Made by a program: the position numbers and the translations under genes. Of a stretch of DNA of 64,000 nucleotides, positions 25,996-35,215 are shown piece by piece. The first letter of the stretch is position 1. The number at the start of each line of letters is the position of its first letter. This stretch comes from CAZRGV01 sp964599655. GTDB taxonomy: Bacteria > Planctomycetota > Planctomycetia > Isosphaerales > Isosphaeraceae. The stretch spans positions 31,692 through 95,691 of the forward strand of contig CAZRGV010000004.1 of the NCBI GenBank assembly GCA_964599655.1, given 5' to 3'. The notes below the pieces were generated by a model. It made no database searches, was not told the DNA's origin, and was given only the letters and a program-made list of their open reading frames with translations.

Positions 25996-26040
25996 GGTCG
26001 CCGCCGCCGGCCGAATCGTTCTTTGGCATGGGTTTTCCGA

Positions 26041-27393
26041 ATGGCCTACATCCTCAACACGACGGACGACGTGCGCGAAATGCTCGAGGCGATTGGCCTC
26101 GATTCGCTCGATCAATTGTTTGACATGATTCCGCCGGAGTACCGGCTCAACAGGCCCCTGGCGGTGCCCGAGGCACTCCCGGAGCTCGCGTTGACCTCGC
26201 ACATGGTCGCCCTGGCGTCGAAGAACGAGGGGGCCGACCGCAAGATCTGCTTCCTGGGCGGCGGCGCCTACGACCACTTCGTGCCGGCCGTGGTCGACCA
26301 CCTCGCGTCGCGAGGCGAGTTCTACACGGCATACACGCCCTACCAGGCCGAGGCCAGCCAGGGAACCCTTCAAGCGACGTTCGAATATCAGACTCTCGTC
26401 ACCCAGTTGACGGGTCTGGACGTCTCCAACGCCAGCCTTTACGACGGCGGCTCGGCGGTGGCCGAGGCCGTGTTGATGGCCCTGACGATCACGAAATGCC
26501 ACGGGCGGGTGGTCGTGGCCGGTTCGTTGCATCCGGAATATCGCCAGGTCTTGAAGACCTACATGGCGAACCTCGAGCCCGAGATCGTCACGGTTCCGGC
26601 CGAAGAGGGGCGGGTCGAGCCGAACGCGATCGCGTCGGCCGTGAACGACCAAACGGCGGCCGTCGTGTTGCAATATCCCAACGTCTTCGGGCAGCTTGAG
26701 GACATCAGCGCACTCGTGGAAACAGCCCACCAGCAAGGGGCCCTGGCGATCGTGAGCGTCGACCCGATCAGCCTCGGCCTGCTGCGACGGCCCGGCTCGT
26801 ACGGCGCCGACATCGTGGTGGCCGAGGGGCAGTCACTGGGCAATGCCCTGGCCTTCGGCGGACCCTACCTGGGAATCATGGCCTGCCGGGACGAGTACGT
26901 GCGGAAGATGCCGGGCCGGATCGTCGGCCAGACGACTGATCGCCATGGCAAGCGCTGCTGGGTCCTGACGCTCCAGACGCGAGAACAGCATATCCGCCGC
27001 GAGAAGGCCACATCAAACATTTGTACGAATCAAGGACTGCTGGCGCTCCGCGCGAGCATCTACCTCGCGGCGATGGGGCCGAAGGGATTGCGGCAGGTCG
27101 CCGAGCTCTCGACCCGCAAGGCCCACTACGCCGCCGAGCAACTGGCGAAGGTCGCCGGGCTGTCACTGGCGTTCAACGGACCGTTCTTCAAGGAGTTCGT
27201 GGTTCGCTGCGTTAAGGACCCCTCGAAGGTGCTGGCCGAGGTCGGCCGCCAAGGCTACCACGGCGGGATCGCGCTGGGGCGCTGGTATCCCGACCTGAAG
27301 GACGGGATCCTCATCGCCGTGACCGAGTCGCGAACGAAGGCGGAAATCGACGGGCTGGCGGAGGCGTACCGGCTGGCGGTTTCGAGCGTCTGA
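26041..27393 (+). CDS. gcvPA: glycine dehydrogenase (decarboxylating) subunit 1
   Basis: A 450-residue N-terminal half of the two-subunit P protein, which with GcvPB decarboxylates glycine onto the H protein. It begins MAYILNTTDDVREMLEAIGL, as in this subunit type, and contains FLGGGAYDHFVPAVVDHL, YTPYQAEASQGTLQ, DGGSAVAEAVLMAL and KATSNICTNQGLLALRASIY. It lacks the PLP lysine motif, which is in GcvPB, as expected. The ATG at 26041 is chosen by alignment; no strong Shine-Dalgarno sequence precedes it. Confidence 0.95.
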   Translation: MAYILNTTDDVREMLEAIGLDSLDQLFDMIPPEYRLNRPLAVPEALPELALTSHMVALASKNEGADRKICFLGGGAYDHFVPAVVDHLASRGEFYTAYTPYQAEASQGTLQATFEYQTLVTQLTGLDVSNASLYDGGSAVAEAVLMALTITKCHGRVVVAGSLHPEYRQVLKTYMANLEPEIVTVPAEEGRVEPNAIASAVNDQTAAVVLQYPNVFGQLEDISALVETAHQQGALAIVSVDPISLGLLRRPGSYGADIVVAEGQSLGNALAFGGPYLGIMACRDEYVRKMPGRIVGQTTDRHGKRCWVLTLQTREQHIRREKATSNICTNQGLLALRASIYLAAMGPKGLRQVAELSTRKAHYAAEQLAKVAGLSLAFNGPFFKEFVVRCVKDPSKVLAEVGRQGYHGGIALGRWYPDLKDGILIAVTESRTKAEIDGLAEAYRLAVSSV

Positions 27394-27536
27394 TCGGCCT
27401 CGTTTCCGACTCGGTGTTCGAACGTCCCGGTCGCGGCTCTCCAGGTTGGCGACGGTCTAAAAGTCAGGATATTTGATCATTTCGATAAGATTCATCGGGT
27501 ATCGCCCGGCCCTTTGTGACAGGTTTTCCATCGACC

Positions 27537-29003
27537 ATGTACAAGCTCGACCCGCCCGCACTGCTGTTCGAGACGAGTCGTCCTGGCCGTTCGACGTTCC
27601 TGTTGCCCGGTTCCGACGTGCCCGAGCGGCCGCTCGACGCCTTGATTCCGGCAACGCACCTGGCGGCCACGCCCCCGCCATTGCCCGAGCTGGGGGAACT
27701 CGACGTCGTCCGGCATTACACGAACCTCTCGGCGTCGAACATGGCCATCGACGCGAATTTTTATCCCCTCGGGTCGTGCACGATGAAGTACAACCCGAAG
27801 CGGAACGAACGGCTCGCCAGCCTGCCCGGAATGGCAAGCCTGCATCCCTACCAGGATGAGAGCACGCTTCAGGGAATGCTGGAGCTTCTTCACGAGGTCC
27901 AGGCGTTCCTGGCCGAGATTGCCGGCCTGCACGCGGTGAGCCTTCAACCAGCGGCCGGCGCGCAGGGGGAACTGAGCGCCTTGCTCGTCGCGGCGGCCTA
28001 TTTCCGCGATCAAGGCCAGGCGCGCGCCAAGGTGCTCATTCCGGATAGCGCGCACGGCACGAACCCGGCCTCGGCGCATCTCGCGGGGTTCGACGCGATC
28101 ACCGTCAAGAGCAACGACAAGGGGCTTGTCGACCTCGACGACTTCAAGGCCAAACTCGACGACCAGACGGCCGTGTTCATGATCACCAACCCGAACACGG
28201 TTGGTTTATTCGACCCGCAGGTGGGAGAAATCGCCCGGCTGCTCCACGATCGCGGGGCCCTGCTCTACCTCGACGGGGCGAACATGAACGCGATTCTCGG
28301 CGTCGTGCGGCCCGGCGACATGGGCGTCGACCTGATGCACTACAACCCGCACAAGACGTTCTCCGGACCACACGGCGGCGGCGGACCGGGCGCCGGTCCC
28401 ATCGCCGTTCGAGAACACCTGGCCCCCTACTTGCCCGCGCCTCTGGTCGCGAAGAACGACGACGGAACCTATCGGCTCGATCACGACCGGCCAAAGTCGA
28501 TCGGGCGTGTCCGCGCGTTCTTCGGCAACGTCGGCGTGCTCGTTCGAGCCTACTGCTACATCCGGAGCCAGGGCCCCGATGGTCTGAAGAGCGTCGCGGA
28601 AAACGCAGTTCTGAATGCAAACTATTTAATGTCTTTGGTTCGTGATGCGTATCCCGTGCCGTTCGGCGACCGCTGCATGCACGAGTTCGTGGCGTCGGCA
28701 CGGACGATGGCCAGGGACCGAGGGGTGCGGGCGATGGACGTGGCCAAGCGCCTCATCGATCATAATTTCCACGCACCAACGGTTTACTTCCCCTTGATCG
28801 TCCCCGAAGCCCTGATGATCGAGCCGACCGAAACCGAAAGCCGGGAAACGCTCGAACGGTTCGCGGACGTGATGCGGAAAATCGCGGAGGAAGACCCTCA
28901 ACTCCTGCACGAGGCCCCCTCGACAACGCCGATCAGCCGGCCGGATGAAGTCGCCGCCGCCCGCACGCCGATCCTCCGTTGGACGCCCGACGCGGCCTCG
29001 TGA
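27537..29003 (+). CDS. gcvPB: glycine dehydrogenase (decarboxylating) subunit 2
   Basis: A 488-residue PLP-binding half of the P protein. The PLP lysine is Lys273 in HYNPHKTFSGPHGGGGPG. Other landmarks are NFYPLGSCTMKYNPKRNE, QPAAGAQGELSALL, DSAHGTNPASAHLAGF and ITNPNTVGLFD. The ATG at 27537 (MYKLDPPALLFE) suits the family start; a GTG 21 nt upstream is possible. It follows gcvPA by 143 nt. The split PA/PB arrangement is common in many bacteria, in contrast to the single long GcvP of E. coli. Confidence 0.95.
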   Translation: MYKLDPPALLFETSRPGRSTFLLPGSDVPERPLDALIPATHLAATPPPLPELGELDVVRHYTNLSASNMAIDANFYPLGSCTMKYNPKRNERLASLPGMASLHPYQDESTLQGMLELLHEVQAFLAEIAGLHAVSLQPAAGAQGELSALLVAAAYFRDQGQARAKVLIPDSAHGTNPASAHLAGFDAITVKSNDKGLVDLDDFKAKLDDQTAVFMITNPNTVGLFDPQVGEIARLLHDRGALLYLDGANMNAILGVVRPGDMGVDLMHYNPHKTFSGPHGGGGPGAGPIAVREHLAPYLPAPLVAKNDDGTYRLDHDRPKSIGRVRAFFGNVGVLVRAYCYIRSQGPDGLKSVAENAVLNANYLMSLVRDAYPVPFGDRCMHEFVASARTMARDRGVRAMDVAKRLIDHNFHAPTVYFPLIVPEALMIEPTETESRETLERFADVMRKIAEEDPQLLHEAPSTTPISRPDEVAAARTPILRWTPDAAS

Positions 29004-29165
29004 CGAGGGATGGCCTTCGTCCTCCCCGGCTCCCTAGAATGCCTGAGGAAACCGCAACCAATGTTCCGGAATGAGGCCGGACGCGCGATCGTGGCTGCCG
29101 GCCTGGCGTGAACCCCAACGTCGCGCGCCGGGCCTGCCCCCCCCCTCAGAAGCCATCAAGCTGTC

Positions 29166-29912
29166 ATGGATTGTTGCATCTTACCGCATTCGATTTCCGA
29201 CGGCCCGGGCAACATGGCGCTCGACCAGGCGCTGCTCGAAGCCGTCGATGCGGAGCCGCAGTCCGCGTATTTTCGGACCTACGGCTGGCGAGAGCCGACG
29301 CTGAGCCTCGGCTACTTTCAGAAGTTGGCCGAGGTCGAGGCCGATCCCCGCTGGCGAGGTGTCCCGATCGTGCGACGGCCGAGCGGTGGCGGCGCGCTCT
29401 GGCACCACCACGAGTTGACCTATGCGCTGGTCGTGCCAAGAATCCATCGGAACGCTCGACGCGCCTCGGACCTGTACCGAGCCGTGCACGCGGCGATCGC
29501 CTCGTTGCTGGCGGAGTGCGGTTTCGAGGCGGCTCGGCGAGGCCAGCGTCCCCACGAGGACGATCCATCCGTCCGTCCCTTTTTATGCTTTACCGATCGC
29601 GATCCGGAAGATATTCTGACCGAAGGCATGAAGATTGTGGGAAGCGCCCAGCGACGACGGCCTCGGGCGGTCCTTCAGCATGGCTCCCTTCTCCTGGCTC
29701 GCTCGGATCGAACCCCCGAGTTGCCCGGTCTGGTCGACCTTGCCGGACCCCGTGCGGCCGAACTTCCCTGGCCCTCCCTCTTTCGAGAGCGGATTGCTCA
29801 GGCCCTGGACCTGGTTCCTCGCGACGCGAACTGGACGCCCTCTCACCAGGAGTCCGCCCGAATGTTGAGGTGCCAGGTCTATCAAAGTCCGTCGTGGACC
29901 CGACGCCGATGA
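29166..29912 (+). CDS. lipoate-protein ligase / octanoyltransferase-fold protein
   Basis: A 248-residue protein of the BPL/LplA/LipB fold. It has the motif RRPSGGGALWHH (residues 70-81), corresponding to RRxxGGGxVxHD of lipoate ligases, and KIVGSAQRRRPRAVLQHGSLLL with the catalytic lysine in KIVGSAQ. It should attach lipoate or octanoate to a carrier such as GcvH. Its position 162 nt after gcvPB supports a role in maturing the H protein. Whether it is a ligase (ATP plus free lipoate) or an amidotransferase cannot be settled from sequence alone. Confidence 0.82.
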   Translation: MDCCILPHSISDGPGNMALDQALLEAVDAEPQSAYFRTYGWREPTLSLGYFQKLAEVEADPRWRGVPIVRRPSGGGALWHHHELTYALVVPRIHRNARRASDLYRAVHAAIASLLAECGFEAARRGQRPHEDDPSVRPFLCFTDRDPEDILTEGMKIVGSAQRRRPRAVLQHGSLLLARSDRTPELPGLVDLAGPRAAELPWPSLFRERIAQALDLVPRDANWTPSHQESARMLRCQVYQSPSWTRRR

Positions 29913-30230
29913 GACGAATCCCACGTGATCGAGGATCTTCGACTCATCCACGGGTTCATCTCGGACCGATCATCAAGGATGAACCGTTTCTCTACCATCC
30001 CTCAATGGACCAGTCGCTGTCTCGCGCCGACTTTTTCCGACAATCGTCGGGATCACCCTGTTGCCGGCAATCGTTGGCGGTTATAGTGAATGCATCACGG
30101 CGACGGACAAACCCGCACGACGTGACTCAATTCTCCTCTCCACGAGTCCGGTCTCGGTTCGTCCGTCCCAGGGCGAGTTCGAATCTACCTCAGGGCGTGC
30201 TGCCGCGCCCACCAGAACGGGGCGGTACTC
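29913..30230. other. intergenic region with a possible terminator and promoter
   Basis: No gene is seen. GGTTCATC (29953-29960) and GATGAACC (29978-29985) could form an 8-bp hairpin after the ligase-like gene. A TATAGT box at 30082-30087, with TTGCCG at 30061 (15-nt spacer), is a weak candidate promoter for the FHA gene. Confidence 0.4.
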
Positions 30231-31151
30231 ATGTTGAAAGTCCTCCTGATTGTCGTCCAGGGAAAGCCGGAAGGGAAAACGATTCCCATCACGGGCCCCG
30301 TGTTCCGAATCGGTCGTGGCGACGATTGCCACCTCAAGCCCAACAGCGAGGAAGTCAGCCGCAAACATGTTGAGATCCAGATTGGTGAGTCGTCCGTGAT
30401 CGTCCGCGATCTGGGCAGCCGTAACGGAACCCGCGTCAACGGCAAGCTTCTCACCGCGCCTCATACGCTCAAGAGCGGCGAACTTCTTCAGATCGGTCCC
30501 CTAACCTTCGCGGTGGCGATTCAGGGCGTTCCGTCCGGCAAGGCCGAGGCGACCTCGGGCACGCCGGCCACTGCGGCCGCCACGGCCTCCCTGGATGACG
30601 TTCCGCCAAACCAGATCGACGCCTGGCTCGTGTCCGATTACGCCCATCCTACGCCCGACCGGCCCTCCGGCGTCTATGACGGCGAGACCCTCACCATCGA
30701 CGCCTACAAGGAGAACGTTCAGAGCAAGCCGGAGGCCGCCTCACCGGCCAAGGCCGCCCCGCCGGCCAAGGAGGTCGCGCGAGCCAAGCCAGAAACCCCG
30801 GCTCCGGCCCCCGCACCGAAACCGGCACCGGCCCAAACCGAGGATCGCGTCCCCGATTCCGCCTCCCTGTTCGAACGGCACCTCGAAGGAATCGAACCGC
30901 TCGCCGAGGGCGCCGGTGACGCGCCGCCGGTCGTCCAGGCCGAGGACGCCGACGAGACGGACGAAGACAGGGCCGCTGAAGAGGAGATGGCCGAAGAACT
31001 GATCGACGAGAACAACCCGTTCTACGCCGCGAAGAAGGCCGCTTCGTCGGAGGCGGAGTCGACGAGCAAGGCAACGGTGTACAAGGATACGAGCGACGCG
31101 GCCACCGACATCTTGCGAAAGATGCTCGATCGCCGTCGCGCGTCGCGTTGA
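30231..31151 (+). CDS. FHA-domain protein with acidic low-complexity tail
   Basis: A 306-residue protein. The N-terminal FHA domain (about residues 1-100) binds phosphothreonine peptides; FRIGRGDDCHLKP, SEEVSRKHVEIQI and LGSRNGTRVNG are the conserved loops with Arg, Ser, His and Asn in place. The rest is a Pro/Ala-rich linker (PAKAAPPAKEV, PAPAPKPAPAQ) and an acidic stretch with a basic C-terminal helix (ILRKMLDRRRASR). Such proteins read Ser/Thr kinase signals, which are abundant in Planctomycetes; no kinase is adjacent. A MoxR ATPase follows. Confidence 0.87.
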   Translation: MLKVLLIVVQGKPEGKTIPITGPVFRIGRGDDCHLKPNSEEVSRKHVEIQIGESSVIVRDLGSRNGTRVNGKLLTAPHTLKSGELLQIGPLTFAVAIQGVPSGKAEATSGTPATAAATASLDDVPPNQIDAWLVSDYAHPTPDRPSGVYDGETLTIDAYKENVQSKPEAASPAKAAPPAKEVARAKPETPAPAPAPKPAPAQTEDRVPDSASLFERHLEGIEPLAEGAGDAPPVVQAEDADETDEDRAAEEEMAEELIDENNPFYAAKKAASSEAESTSKATVYKDTSDAATDILRKMLDRRRASR

Positions 31152-31320
31152 GGCACTGAGTCGAAGATTGTCCATGTGAGCCGTTCAGGGCGGATCAGGG
31201 ATCAATTCCCCCCGGATCTCTCCGCCCTCACGACCGCGACGGAGGGCGGGAACACCGGATTTGATTGGCTTGGTCGCGCTCGCCCGGTTCTTCGAGCCCC
31301 TGCCGGGATAACGTCCACTC

Positions 31321-32312
31321 ATGCCCGCCGCCGACTCGCAGTCCACCTCGGAATCCGCACTGAACTCCTTGATCGCGCGGCTGGAAGCCTCGGTGGTCGG
31401 CCAGCGACCGTTGCTGGAGCGGCTGGTGATCGCGCTGCTGGCGGGCGGTCATGTACTCATCGAAGGGGTTCCCGGCCTGGCCAAGACCCGAGCGGTGCGC
31501 GCCCTGGCTCGTGCCCTGGACCTTCCCTTTCGACGAATCCAGTTCACGCCCGATCTTCTCCCGGCCGACCTGACCGGCACGCAGGTGTACCACCCGGCGA
31601 CCGGCACGTTCGACGCGAGGCCCGGCCCGATCGTCACCAGCGTCCTGCTGGCCGACGAGATCAACCGGGCGCCGGCCNNNNNNNNNNNNNNNNNNNNNNN
31701 NNNNNNNNNNNNNNNNNNNNNNNNNNNNNNNNNNNNNNNNNNNNNNNNNNNNNNNNNNNNNNNNNNNNNNNNNNNNNNNNNNNNNCGCAAAACCCGATCG
31801 AGCACGAGGGCCCCTATCCGCCCCCCGAGGCGCAGCTCGACCGGTTTCTCATGAAGCTCCAAGTCGGTTATCCCGACCGCGAGGCCGAACTGGCGATGAT
31901 CGACCTACCGGGCGTGGCGGAGACGTCTGTGGAGGCCGAGTCCCCACCTCTGTTCGGCCCCGCCGAGGTTCGGGAATTCCGCGCCCAGGCCGCCGCGGTC
32001 CGCCTGGCGCCTCCGATCAAGGAATACGTGGTCGACCTGATCCGGGCCACCCGCGATCCCGAAGGCTACGGGTTGGGCCTGGCCCCGTTGATCGAACTGG
32101 GCGCCAGCCCGAGGGCGACCTTGGCCCTGGTCCGATCGGCCCAGGCGCACGCGATGCTTTCGGGACGTGACTACGTGACGCCCCACGATGTGAAGGTGCT
32201 GGCCCGCGACGTGCTCCGGCACCGGATCATCGTGAGCTTCGAGGCGGACGCGGAAGGGCTTTCGGCCGACGACCTCCTCGGCCGGATTCTCGATCACATC
32301 CGGGTTCCTTGA
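31321..32312 (+). CDS. MoxR-family AAA+ ATPase, interrupted by an assembly gap
   Basis: An AAA+ ATPase of the MoxR family (about 330 residues), a chaperone for assembly of metal or redox complexes and of cell-surface proteins. Walker A is [12 protein letters not shown], Walker B is [11 protein letters not shown], and after the gap [20 protein letters not shown] carries sensor 1 and the family motif; [17 protein letters not shown] is sensor 2 with Arg. The two sides lie in different frames across 108 Ns; family length suggests about 97 nt are missing. The usual DUF58 partner is not present downstream, where a convergent gene lies instead. Confidence 0.88.
31678..31785. other. assembly gap (108 N) that shifts the MoxR frame
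   Basis: The run replaces the segment after Walker B (QSALLEAMQERQ-like in relatives). Upstream and downstream coding parts are in different frames. Confidence 0.92.
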
Positions 32313-32317
32313 TCGAA

Positions 32318-32367
32318 CTCTCCAGGCCGGGGCAACCGGCCGCTCGGTGGCTGCCCCGGTTGGAGAG
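32318..32367. terminator. bidirectional hairpin terminator
   Basis: CTCTCCAGGCCGGGGCA (32318-32334) pairs with TGCCCCGGTTGGAGAG (32352-32367) with a small internal bulge. It lies between the convergent MoxR and DUF3365 genes. Confidence 0.65.
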
Positions 32368-32390
32368 TCGCGATCAGGAGGGCGAAGACG

Positions 32391-32918
32391 TCACTTCACG
32401 GGAACGTCGTAGCGGATGAAGCCGAGCAGCTCCCCTTCCTTGACCCCGTGGCACTTCGCGCACTTGTTCAGCACGGCGGGAACGACAGTCGCCGCGAGGA
32501 GCCGGCGGTTGGCGCCTTCACCGCTGATTTCCTCGTAATAGGTCTTTCCCGCCTGCATGGCCTTGGTGGCTCGTTCCTCGAACGGGGTTTTCGGCAGGTT
32601 GGCCTCGTTCTGCGGCGCGCCGCTCGCGTCGACCAGCCGGGCCGAGTGCCAGCCGTTCTTTTCCATGGCGCCGAAGACTTGCTTGGCGACCTTGGCGGCG
32701 GGCGGACCGTCGTAGATGTTCGTGATCGAAACGACCGCGTTCTTGTACAGGTCGTCGAGCATCTTGACCTGCTCCCGAGCCCGAACCAGCGCCGGGTCGG
32801 ATTCCTTGTCGTTTTCCGCCGCCTGAAGCGGTCGGCCGGCTCCCGAGCCGATCGCCGTGACCATCGCCAGCGCCGCGGCCAGCGTGCAACCCGCGCCGAT
32901 GAGTTTCCAGTGTCGCAT
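32391..32918 (-). CDS. secreted DUF3365-type c-haem protein
   Basis: A 175-residue secreted protein. The signal sequence (LIGAGCTLAAALAMVTAIGS) is followed by a DUF3365 (Tll0287-like) domain and one CAKCH haem site at residues 153-157 (VLNKCAKCHGVKEGELLGFIRYD). Such domains are haem sensors or small redox proteins in the periplasm. The ATG at 32918 has GGGAG with 9-nt spacing. It lies 100 nt downstream of an NsrR-like regulator on the same strand, which suggests a role in nitric-oxide or redox stress; this is inference. Confidence 0.82.
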   Translation of the reverse strand: MRHWKLIGAGCTLAAALAMVTAIGSGAGRPLQAAENDKESDPALVRAREQVKMLDDLYKNAVVSITNIYDGPPAAKVAKQVFGAMEKNGWHSARLVDASGAPQNEANLPKTPFEERATKAMQAGKTYYEEISGEGANRRLLAATVVPAVLNKCAKCHGVKEGELLGFIRYDVPVK

Positions 32919-33017
32919 GCGCACGGTCTCCCTTGCTCCCCGAGAGTGGAGAGTTCTCATAGAGGAACGGAACCAGACGGGGCGGACCCCCACAATCGGC
33001 CCGACCGGATCGAGGAC

Positions 33018-33449
33018 TCAGGCTTCGCGCTGGAACGACACGAGATCGCCCGATCGGGGCACGAGCGAGGCCAGCTTGACACCGTCGAGATAGTCCATCT
33101 GACGACGCTCGGCCTCGGCCAGTACCCCACGGAGCGAACAACCCGGCTGGATCACGCAAAGACCCGGCGTGACCAGACAGTCGAGAAGATGCACGTTCAC
33201 CCCCTCGAACGCCCGGACCACCTCGCCGACGGAAATCTCCGAGGCGGGACGGATCAGCTCCATCCCGCCACCGGGCCCCCGAAGGTTGCGCACGAACCCA
33301 AACCGCCCTAACTGGTGGACCACCTTCCCCAGGTGGTTCTCCGAGATGCCGTAAAACTCGGCCACCTCGTGAACCGTCACCCGATCGCGGCGCGACGCCA
33401 GATAGAGCAAGGTTCGTAACGCGTAATCCGTCTGGAGTGCCAGGCGCAT
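33018..33449 (-). CDS. Rrf2-family regulator, NsrR-like
   Basis: A 143-residue winged-helix regulator of the Rrf2 family. It opens MRLALQTDYALRTLLYLA, with the helix-turn-helix (VHEVAEFYGISENHLGKVVHQL) and the wing (GFVRNLRGPGGGMEL). Three cysteines, Cys91, Cys98 and Cys104 (LLDCLVTPGLCVIQPGCSL), are spaced as in the iron-sulfur ligands of NsrR and IscR. NsrR senses nitric oxide through its cluster. The downstream haem protein on the same strand and an upstream palindrome at 33464-33499 are likely targets. Confidence 0.87.
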   Translation of the reverse strand: MRLALQTDYALRTLLYLASRRDRVTVHEVAEFYGISENHLGKVVHQLGRFGFVRNLRGPGGGMELIRPASEISVGEVVRAFEGVNVHLLDCLVTPGLCVIQPGCSLRGVLAEAERRQMDYLDGVKLASLVPRSGDLVSFQREA

Positions 33450-33463
33450 GGTCGTTTCCAGGC

Positions 33464-33499
33464 AATTCCTGTAATTGCTGTATGAGAAATACGGGAATT
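33464..33499. promoter_or_regulatory. inverted repeat, candidate operator of the Rrf2 regulator
   Basis: AATTCCTGTAATT (33464-33476) and AAATACGGGAATT (33487-33499) are inverted arms matching at 11 of 13 positions around a 10-nt centre. It starts 15 nt upstream of the regulator ATG, in a locally AT-rich patch, so autoregulation is plausible. Confidence 0.45.
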
Positions 33500-33579
33500 C
33501 GACGCGGTTGTCAATCGGGTACTGACAAAATGCTTGGGGCGCCGCGACCGGTGAGGAAGGCTCGCGGCGCCTCCGGGCG

Positions 33580-35001
33580 TTACTCCGGCAGGGGTTGTCC
33601 CTTGGTCTCGGGCGCGAAGGGGAGCGTGAAGAGGCCGATCAGGAAGACGGAGCACATGGTCACGCCGGCATACCGCATTGGCAGCGAGGGGTCGACCGAC
33701 TTGTAACCGGCGTAGACGACGCCCGTGAGGAGGCCGAGGGCCGAAGGGCCGACGGCCGCGACGAGGCGTCCCACGTTGTAGCAGAACGAGGTGCCGGTGC
33801 TGCGGAGCCGGGTCGGGAAGAGTTCGGGGAAGTAGATGGCATAGCCGCCGAAGAGAGAGATCTGGCAGAAACCCATGATCGGGATCATCCAGAAGACGTC
33901 GTAGAAATCGTCGAGGAACCAGAAGGTGAAGGCCGTCGATAGCATGGCCAGGAGGAACGAGATGGCGAAGGCCGGCTTGCGGCCGATGTAGTGGGTGACT
34001 TTGCTGAAGGCGTAAATGCCGAAGAAGGCCCCAAGGTTCTGGACGAGCGAGGTGATGCCGGTCCAGAGCGTCAGCTTTCCGTTGATCTCCGCCTCGCTGA
34101 AACCCTGGGCTTTGAAGGTGTTGAGAAAGACCGTGCGAACCAGGTCGAAGCTGAAGAAGCCGATCCCCCAGAGTCCGACGACGCCGGAGAACGCCAGGAG
34201 CATGCCGACGATCGTGTTGCGGCGCCATCGAGGATCGCCGAACATCTCCGCGAGCGAGCCAAGCCGGGGCTTGCCGCCGGCGATAGCGTCGTCCGCGGCT
34301 TCCTCGGCTGTCCTGGCAACGGCCTTCCATCGCTCCGGTTCCTTGAGTCGCGCCCGGATGACGACGGCCAGCAACGCTGGCAAGGTGCCAATGATGAACA
34401 TGATCCGCCACGGGGGCATGCCAATCGCTCCGCCGCGTTCGAGCTGTCCCAGCACGATGGCGATGAGGGCGGCGGTCATGTTGCCGACGGCCGAGAGAGC
34501 CTGGAGCCACCCCAGCGCGAACGGCCTGGCACGGTCGGGCATCACCTCCGCGACCAAGGCCACGCCGACGGCGAACTCGCCGCCGACGCCCAGGCCGGTC
34601 AGGAACCGGTAGATGGCGAAGTCCCAGACTCCGATCGACAGGGCACTCAAACCGGTGAACAAGGAGTAGAGTAAGATCGTCAGGAGCATCGTCTTGGCGC
34701 GGCCGATCTTGTCGCCGAGGATGCCGAAGATGAGCCCGCCGACGGCCCAACCGATGATGAAGATCGAGGTGGCGTAACCGCCGTACGTATCGACCGACGA
34801 GTCGTTGGGCGTGGTGTTGAGCAACTGGGTGATGGCCGGCTTGCGGGCCAGGTTAAACAATTGCTGGTCCATCGTGTCGAAGAGCCAGCCGAGCGCGCTG
34901 ACGGCCAGGACGAACCAGTGATAGCTGGTCAGACCGCGATACCAGGGGCCCGTGTCGGGCTCGCGAATGGAATCGGAGGGGGTGGTACTTTCGAAGTGCA
35001 T
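33580..35001 (-). CDS. MFS transporter (sugar/metabolite:H+ symporter type)
   Basis: A 473-residue major facilitator with 12 predicted helices. The signature loops are GDKIGRAKTMLL between TM2 and TM3 and RFLTGLGVGGEFAVGVALVAEVMPDRARPF, close to the metabolite:H+ symporter type (FLTGLGVGGE is characteristic). The second-half loop is YIGRKPAFAISF, and PELFPTRLRSTGTSFCYNVGR is another typical motif. The long central loop (residues about 235-270) is cytoplasmic. The substrate is likely a carboxylate or sugar acid but cannot be fixed. The Rrf2 gene follows 130 nt downstream. Confidence 0.88.
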   Translation of the reverse strand: MHFESTTPSDSIREPDTGPWYRGLTSYHWFVLAVSALGWLFDTMDQQLFNLARKPAITQLLNTTPNDSSVDTYGGYATSIFIIGWAVGGLIFGILGDKIGRAKTMLLTILLYSLFTGLSALSIGVWDFAIYRFLTGLGVGGEFAVGVALVAEVMPDRARPFALGWLQALSAVGNMTAALIAIVLGQLERGGAIGMPPWRIMFIIGTLPALLAVVIRARLKEPERWKAVARTAEEAADDAIAGGKPRLGSLAEMFGDPRWRRNTIVGMLLAFSGVVGLWGIGFFSFDLVRTVFLNTFKAQGFSEAEINGKLTLWTGITSLVQNLGAFFGIYAFSKVTHYIGRKPAFAISFLLAMLSTAFTFWFLDDFYDVFWMIPIMGFCQISLFGGYAIYFPELFPTRLRSTGTSFCYNVGRLVAAVGPSALGLLTGVVYAGYKSVDPSLPMRYAGVTMCSVFLIGLFTLPFAPETKGQPLPE

Positions 35002-35215
35002 GCGCGCGGTCCTCTGGCGGGACGACGGTCAGCCGGCACGTTCCGACCGTCGATCGACGATCTCAACAAGCCTCGGGTTCGTCGGGGCAACTTCCCGTCG
35101 AAGATCAGACCATTCCCGACGGCTCGCCGCAACCCGCCGCCACCGTTTTTTCGACCAAAATCGCCGGATGTCCTGACTCTCGCCGAGAAGAACGGTAGTC
35201 GTTAAGATCATCCCG

